Assembly: GCA_040182905.1 (NCBI GenBank) | Contig: JARQWU010000182.1 | Coordinates: forward strand, 1 to 21,384 | Direction of reading: 5' to 3' | Origin: Barthelona sp. PAP020 | Taxonomy: Eukaryota > Metamonada: BaSk clade | DNA length: 21,384 nucleotides | Part shown: positions 16,888 to 21,384 of the stretch, piece by piece | Layout of the letters: each line of letters starts with the position of its first letter | Numbering within the stretch: position 1 is the stretch's first letter | Program-made: the position numbers and the translations under genes | Notes under the pieces: model-generated | Seen by the model: only the letters and a program-made list of their open reading frames with translations | The model's database searches: none | What the model was told of the DNA's origin: nothing

Positions 16888-18828
16888 ATGCCCTGTATTA
16901 CTCATAAGATTTTAAAGGACCATCTCATTGGTGGTGGTGATCTTCCTGCCATTGGCGATGAAATTGAAATTAAAATTGACCAAACTTTGACTCAAGATGC
17001 CACAGGTACTATGGCTTACCTTGAATTAGAAGCTTTGGGAATTGATCGAGTTAGAACTGAACTTTCTGTCTCTTATGTTGATCATCAATTACTTCAAGCT
17101 GATTTTAAGAATCCTGACGATCATGAGTTCCTTAGAACAGTTGCTCAAAAGTATGGTATTATTTTTTCACGTCCCGGTAATGGTATTTGTCATCAAGTTC
17201 ATCTTGAACGTTTTGCTCGTCCCGGAAAGACTTTAATTGGTTCTGATTCTCACACTCCCACTGCTGGTGGTGTTGGTGGTATTGCTATTGGAGCTGGTGG
17301 TCTTGATGTCACTCTTTGTATGGGTGGAGAACCTTTCCGTTTAAACATGCCTAAGGTTGTTGGTATTAAATTGACTGGTCAACTCAATGATTTTGTTTCG
17401 GCCAAGGATGTTATTCTCCAAATTCTCAGAATCAAGGGAAAGAAAAATGCTGATCATGTTTTTGAATATTTTGGTCCTGGTGTTTCTACTCTCGATGTTC
17501 CTTCTCGTGCTACCATTACAAATATGGGTGCTGAAGCCGGTGTTACCACATCTGTTTTCCCTTCTGATGAAATTACAAAGGAATGGTTAGAACAACAACA
17601 ACGTGGTGATCAATGGGTTGAACTTAAGGCTGATTCTGATAATGAATATGATGAAATCCTTGAAATTGATCTTTCTTCAATTGTTCCCAATGTTGCCATG
17701 CCTTTCCAACCTAATAATGTTAAAACCATTAAGGAAGTTAGAGAACTCAAAGGTGATGTTAAAGTTCATCAAGTTTGCATTGGATCTTGTACTAATTCCT
17801 CTTATCGTGACTTAATGACATTATCTCGTTTACTTAAGGGTAAGACTGTCCATCCTGAAGTTTGTGTCGCTGTTTTCCCTGGTTCCAAACTTATTTTGGA
17901 TACTCTTGCTCGTAATGGTGCTCTCACTGATTTAATTTCTGCTGGTTGTCAAATTATGCAATCTGGTTGTGGTGCCTGTATTGGTATGGGTTATGCTCCT
18001 GGTTCTGGACAAGTTTCTGTTCGTTCTTTCAATCGTAATTTCCTTGGACGTTGTGGTCATAAGAATGCCGATGTTTATCTTGCATCTCCTGAAACTTGTG
18101 CTGCTTGTGCACTTACTGGAATGTTGACTGGTGCTGACGAATTAGGTGTCGAAGTTCCTGAAATTCCCCCTGCAACATATATTATTAACGACAATATGTT
18201 GGTTGAGCCTCCTACCAGTGGTTCTGATATTGAAATTGTTCGTGGTCCAAACATTAAACCTCTTTGTGAATTGCGTGCCCCTGATGATTTTGAGCTCCCA
18301 GTTCAATTAAAGGTTGGTGATGATATTTCAACTGATCATATTATGCCTGCCGGATCCAAAGTACTTCCTTTCCGTTCTAACATTCCTGAAATTTCCAAAT
18401 TCTGTTATGGTGTTGTTGATGAATCCTTCCATGACCGTTGTTTACAAACTGGTGGTGGTATTATTGTTGGTGGTTCCAATTATGGACAAGGTTCTTCTCG
18501 TGAACACGCCGCTATCGCTCCTCTCTATTTGGGAATTCGTGTATGTTTAGTTAAAGATTTTGCCCGTATTCATAAAGCCAATTTGGTAAATTGGGGAATT
18601 GTTCCTTTAGAATTCGAAAATGCTGATGATTATGATCTTATTGACCAAGGAGATGTTGTAAAGATTGACAACCTTCAACAAGGTATTGAAGAAGGTGTTG
18701 TTATTGTTAAAAATGTTACAAAAGGAAAAGAGATTCGTGCTCTTTGTCAATTGGGTGCTAAGTCTAAAACTATCCTTGCTCGTGGTGGTAACATTATGGA
18801 TTATCGTGTCAGAAATAACATCCAATAA
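16888..18828 (+). CDS. Bacterial-type short aconitate hydratase
   Basis: 646 residues, much shorter than mitochondrial aconitase (about 780) or the IRP1/AcnA type (about 890). The size fits the short form known from clostridia and sulfate reducers. It interconverts citrate and isocitrate via cis-aconitate with a [4Fe-4S] cluster. Seen: the active-site loop GSDSHTPTAGGVGGIAIGAG (118-137), cluster ligands Cys301 (IGSCTNSSY) and Cys361/Cys364 (SGCGACIGMG), SFNRNFLGR (380-388), swivel-domain GDDISTDHIMPAGS (477-490) and catalytic-Ser region SNYGQGSSREHAA (530-542). All key residues are present. No presequence is seen (MPCITHKIL), so it is probably cytosolic. Codons favour GGT, CGT, GTT and CTT/CTC more than its neighbours, a sign of high expression. 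It is probably an ancient lateral gift, now host-like in composition, and is paired by function with the citF gene at the left edge. Confidence 0.95.
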   Translation: MPCITHKILKDHLIGGGDLPAIGDEIEIKIDQTLTQDATGTMAYLELEALGIDRVRTELSVSYVDHQLLQADFKNPDDHEFLRTVAQKYGIIFSRPGNGICHQVHLERFARPGKTLIGSDSHTPTAGGVGGIAIGAGGLDVTLCMGGEPFRLNMPKVVGIKLTGQLNDFVSAKDVILQILRIKGKKNADHVFEYFGPGVSTLDVPSRATITNMGAEAGVTTSVFPSDEITKEWLEQQQRGDQWVELKADSDNEYDEILEIDLSSIVPNVAMPFQPNNVKTIKEVRELKGDVKVHQVCIGSCTNSSYRDLMTLSRLLKGKTVHPEVCVAVFPGSKLILDTLARNGALTDLISAGCQIMQSGCGACIGMGYAPGSGQVSVRSFNRNFLGRCGHKNADVYLASPETCAACALTGMLTGADELGVEVPEIPPATYIINDNMLVEPPTSGSDIEIVRGPNIKPLCELRAPDDFELPVQLKVGDDISTDHIMPAGSKVLPFRSNIPEISKFCYGVVDESFHDRCLQTGGGIIVGGSNYGQGSSREHAAIAPLYLGIRVCLVKDFARIHKANLVNWGIVPLEFENADDYDLIDQGDVVKIDNLQQGIEEGVVIVKNVTKGKEIRALCQLGAKSKTILARGGNIMDYRVRNNIQ

Positions 18829-18955
18829 TTTTACCAATCAGTATAGGAAAATGTGTTTTTTATTGTTATAAATATGGTTAAATCATTTGTTCTTTTTCTC
18901 AACAAAACACAAAAGAGGTTTATCAACATTCTTTTTTTTTTTTTTCAATTATTTC

Positions 18956-18968
18956 TTTCATTCTCACA
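18956..18968 (+). promoter_or_regulatory. Initiator-like TCATT/TCACA before SF3B2
   Basis: TCATT with its A at 18960 and TCACA with its A at 18966 lie 11 and 5 bases before the chosen ATG. Both fit TCA-Y-(T/A). Their closeness to 18971 supports that ATG as the true start over the in-frame upstream codon at 18887. They sit in a T-rich leader that in frame would encode a Phe run. Confidence 0.45.
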
Positions 18969-18970
18969 AT

Positions 18971-20137
18971 ATGAGTGTTCAAAATCGAGGAAAAAAGCGA
19001 AATCGTTCAAAAAAAGCAAAGAAAGGCATTATTTCGTTGCCAAAACCAAATGTTTCTAACGATAACAATGTAGATACCAATATTCTTTTGCAACCAAATA
19101 AAGAAGCAATGCAAATGATGGCAGATATTCAAAAAGAAAAGGAAATTAGTGCAAATTTGACACTCCCAAAAGTAAATGAAATATCCAATGATAATAAACA
19201 TTCATCAATTCGAAAAATGAAGAAAAATAATGAAAAACAGTTAGTTTTATTGAAAGCGAAAGCCAAAAAGCCTGAAATGGTAGAACTATCTGATGTTTCG
19301 GCAAAATATCCGGATTTTCATGTTGCTTTAAAATGTGTGAGAAATTCTATTCCTGTTCCTTCCCATTGGAATGAAAGGAAGAAATATTTAGTTGGAAAGA
19401 AAGGTTTTTTGAAGGGACCTTTTGAGTTACCCCAACATATTAAAGCAACAGGAATAATGGAAAGCAGACAACCTCAAATTGAAGAAACTGGGATCAAGAA
19501 TTTCCAGCCTACAATTATTGATTATGCTGTATTGCACGATGCTTTTTTCAAAGATTCAATTCAACCTGATTTGACATCGATCGGTGATCTTTATTATGAA
19601 GGAAAAGAATTTGAACCCAAATTAGTCACAAAAAAACCGGGGCATTTGTCTCTAACATTAAAAGAAGCAATTGGTTGGAATAATCCTTTACATCCACCTC
19701 CTTGGTTGTTTGCCATGCAAAAATTTGGACCACCTCCAAGCTATCCCTTATTAAAGATACCAGGATTGAATTCACCAATACCATTTGGAGCTTCATGGGG
19801 TTTTCAAGTTGGTGGTTGGGGCAAAGCCCCAACAGATTTTTCTGGAAAACCGTTATATGGTGATGTTTTTGGAGAATCTGAAAATATAATGGATTATCAA
19901 TTGAATACCACCCATTGGGATGATTTTGAAATGGATGAAAGTCAAATGGTTGATATATATCGAAGAGAAAACAATTATGTTGAAGAGGAAGAGCAAAAAG
20001 AAGAAGAACTTGTTACCATTGAATTAGGTATGCCTATGGGAATATCTGGTGGTTTTACAACAAATGATTTTGATTCCATCAATATTGAAATACCTGAACC
20101 TTCAGATAACAGAGTTCGCACAGATTCAGAACGATAA
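18971..20137 (+). CDS. SF3B2: Splicing factor 3B subunit 2 (SF3B2/SAP145/Cus1), short form
   Basis: 388 residues against about 895 in human. SF3B2 is part of the SF3b complex of U2 snRNP, which holds the branch site with SF3B4 (p14/SAP49 contacts) in the nucleus. Seen in order: a basic N-terminus (KKRNRSKKAKK), the DUF382 region with PDFHVALKCVRNSIPVPSHW (114-133), KRKYL-like RKKYLVGKKGF, PFELPQHIKATGI (150-162) and LHDAFFKDSIQP (188-199), then GDLYYEGKEFE (205-215). The PSP domain follows with PPPWLFAMQKFGPPPSYP (242-259), LKIPGLNSPIP and GGWGKAPTDFSGKPLYGDVFG (281-301). The tail is acidic. Missing relative to animals are the SAP domain and proline-rich N-terminal half. Its presence means the organism has a spliceosome even though no intron is visible here. 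Aconitase ends about 140 bases upstream on the same strand. Confidence 0.95.
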   Translation: MSVQNRGKKRNRSKKAKKGIISLPKPNVSNDNNVDTNILLQPNKEAMQMMADIQKEKEISANLTLPKVNEISNDNKHSSIRKMKKNNEKQLVLLKAKAKKPEMVELSDVSAKYPDFHVALKCVRNSIPVPSHWNERKKYLVGKKGFLKGPFELPQHIKATGIMESRQPQIEETGIKNFQPTIIDYAVLHDAFFKDSIQPDLTSIGDLYYEGKEFEPKLVTKKPGHLSLTLKEAIGWNNPLHPPPWLFAMQKFGPPPSYPLLKIPGLNSPIPFGASWGFQVGGWGKAPTDFSGKPLYGDVFGESENIMDYQLNTTHWDDFEMDESQMVDIYRRENNYVEEEEQKEEELVTIELGMPMGISGGFTTNDFDSINIEIPEPSDNRVRTDSER

Positions 20138-20471
20138 AAAGACAGTTTTCATCTTTTAACATTTGTTAAGTGATTAATATAAATATGCCTATGTTTGTTT
20201 AATATGTGGTGATTGTTTTCAGTTTTACAATTCTTTTGTTTCATTTATATAAATTCTTTTTTATTTCAATTTTTCTTTGGATTTATTGTGTATTTCATGT
20301 TTTAAATGATCATTTATCACACTTTCACTCAACAAAACAACAAAATATGGGTATTTAACTGAAAAACAAATAAAAATCATTCAGTTCACTTTCTTTTTTT
20401 TTGATGAATATCTCTTTAAAATTTGAAAATTGGTGATATTATTTGCATCATTTTTTTTTATTCAAATTAAT
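20138..20471. promoter_or_regulatory. Spacer: SF3B2 3' end and nitroreductase promoter
   Basis: 334 bases. The SF3B2 stop overlaps TAAA (GATAAAAAG), consistent with trichomonad polyadenylation signals. The rest is T-rich. A TCATT motif with its A at 20450 lies 22 bases before the nitroreductase ATG and could be the transcription start. No other gene is seen. Confidence 0.45.
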
Positions 20472-21014
20472 ATGAGTATTCTTAGCGAACGTAGAACTAT
20501 CCGTGAATTCAGTGATGAACCCATCACTCAAGAAGAACTTGAAACATTCATTAAATTGGCACAAAACGCACCATCTGCTGTCAATACACAACCTGGAAAT
20601 TTCTACATTTTAAATGGAAAAGAGAGAGTCAGGGAACTTGCTGAAAAATTTATCATTCCTGATAACATGCAAGGTTTTATTCAATCACGTAAGAGTGGAG
20701 AATTTGCAAAAGTTGAACCTATTCTTTGTGATGCACCTGCTGTTGTTTTCCTCACCTTAAAAAATTCTTATGGACCCACATTTGATGGTGTTGATTCTGG
20801 TATCATCATTTCATATTTGCTTTTGGCTGCTCATGAAATGGGATGGGGTGCTATGCCTGTCGGTATGATCGCATTTTCAAAAGATCCCATCTGTGAGTAC
20901 TGTCAAATTCCTGATGATGAAACATTCATTCCAGTTTGTGTTGCTTTTGGTAAAAAAGCTGAAAAGATTAACTCTCACGAAAAGGCAATCACATCCAACG
21001 TTCATTATGTTTAA
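20472..21014 (+). CDS. Nitroreductase family FMN oxidoreductase (bacterial type)
   Basis: 180 residues, typical for small single-domain nitroreductases. Members bind FMN as dimers and reduce nitroaromatics or quinones with NAD(P)H. Seen: SERRTIREFSDEPIT (5-19), the phosphate-binding Arg cluster; NAPSAVNTQPGNFYIL (32-47), a flavin-contact loop; DSGIIISYLLLAAHEMGWGAMPVGM (108-132), the core helix and glycine turn; and FGKKAEK near the end. The start is the ATG at 20472; the upstream frame begins with TTG and is Phe-rich leader. Trichomonads carry several laterally acquired nitroreductases, some linked to activation or detoxification of 5-nitroimidazole drugs. Which role applies here cannot be read from the sequence. 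The best relatives are probably in anaerobic Firmicutes or Bacteroidetes, which is inference. Confidence 0.9.
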   Translation: MSILSERRTIREFSDEPITQEELETFIKLAQNAPSAVNTQPGNFYILNGKERVRELAEKFIIPDNMQGFIQSRKSGEFAKVEPILCDAPAVVFLTLKNSYGPTFDGVDSGIIISYLLLAAHEMGWGAMPVGMIAFSKDPICEYCQIPDDETFIPVCVAFGKKAEKINSHEKAITSNVHYV

Positions 21015-21291
21015 TTGCTGTATTTATTGATAAAAGTTATTGTTAATATTTTTGTTTGAGAAAAGAAGAGGTTTTTGATTAAAATGATTGATAATAGTTA
21101 TCAATAAATCCATCCAATTTTCTGTTAATATGCTGAAGCAATAAATTAAAAGAAAATTTTTTGTTGAAATTTATTATTTTATAAGAAAGAATAATCTTTT
21201 GAAAATTTTCATGCCGAAAATTGAAAGATTAGAAGAAGTTTGAATAAAAAAGCCCCGAGAAAGAAGCAAAAATATGAAAAAGGATATGGAT

Positions 21292-21384
21292 TTACTGTGA
21301 TTCATCATCACTCTGGTCATCATCATCACTCTGGTTATCCGACTCAGAAATGTCCTCAGAATCGTCTTCACTGTCTTCCTCGTT
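21292..21384 (-). CDS. Acidic C-terminal tail of an unidentified protein (partial)
   Basis: The minus frame is open from the window edge to a TAA at 21292-21294, giving 30 residues rich in Asp, Glu and Ser and ending with QSDDDDQSDDESQ. Such tails are common on nuclear and nucleolar proteins and chaperones. The tail contains a perfect 15-base direct repeat (21303-21317 and 21321-21335). The composition is far from the surrounding spacer, which supports coding. The rest of the gene lies beyond the window, so identity is unknown. Confidence 0.6.
   Translation of the reverse strand, partial: NEEDSEDDSEDISESDNQSDDDDQSDDESQ
21303..21335. repeat. Short direct repeat (15 bases, two copies, 3-base gap)
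   Basis: CATCATCACTCTGGT occurs at 21303-21317 and 21321-21335, separated by CAT. It lies inside the acidic tail frame and encodes the repeated QSDD unit, so it is best read as coding low-complexity expansion. Confidence 0.8.

Noticed and set aside
16888-18828. Aconitase as bacterial contamination or assembly chimera
   Set aside because: Composition and spacers match the flanking eukaryotic genes, and SF3B2 follows 142 bases later in the same style. Read-level proof is not available here.
1-21384. tRNA, rRNA, CRISPR arrays, transposons or virus-derived genes
   Set aside because: No cloverleaf-like segments, spaced repeats, transposase, integrase or capsid motifs were found on either strand by eye.

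Overview
This window is AT-rich nuclear DNA from a unicellular eukaryote. The coding regions are long, uninterrupted ORFs with no visible introns, separated by short spacers rich in A and T runs. Eukaryotic hallmark genes (MLH1, the spliceosomal subunit SF3B2, FYVE-ARM, AK6, a membrane cyclase-like protein) are interleaved with bacterial-type metabolic genes (citrate lyase alpha subunit, a short aconitase, a nitroreductase). TCATA/TCATT motifs resembling the trichomonad initiator (TCA-Y-T/A) lie 11-27 bases before several start codons. Together these suggest an anaerobic metamonad, most likely a trichomonad (parabasalid) of Tritrichomonas type. That assignment is inference.

Layout. Bases 1-423 hold the 5' part of a citF-like gene on the minus strand. 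After a 560-base spacer come four more minus-strand genes: a small myristoylated Sip5/DA2-type zinc-finger protein, MLH1, a single-pass membrane protein with a beta-rich ectodomain, and a 1355-residue membrane protein. The last has the 6TM-C1-6TM-C2 plan of animal adenylyl cyclases, but its cyclase-like domains lack the catalytic residues. From about 10.4 kb the strands alternate: FYVE-ARM (+), an unrecognised beta-rich protein (-), nicotinate phosphoribosyltransferase (-), AK6/Fap7 (+), and an 81-residue myristoylated protein with a CDCA3-like DPRSP motif (-). A plus-strand run follows: aconitase, SF3B2 and nitroreductase. The last 93 bases carry the acidic C-terminal tail of another minus-strand gene.

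How the genes relate. No operon is expected. The notable theme is citrate chemistry: a citrate lyase alpha subunit (citrate to oxaloacetate plus acetate, with other subunits) and an aconitase (citrate/isocitrate) sit in one window, both bacterial in type and without an obvious organelle presequence. Classical trichomonads are thought to lack a TCA cycle, so this may be an acquired cytosolic citrate pathway. The other genes serve general functions: DNA repair, splicing, ribosome assembly, NAD salvage, endosomal PI3P reading and signalling.

The best candidates for new biology are the citrate genes, the inactive-looking adenylyl-cyclase-like receptor, the tiny DPRSP protein, an MLH1 ending in FERT instead of FERC, and a stem-loop-rich spacer at 1.7-1.9 kb.
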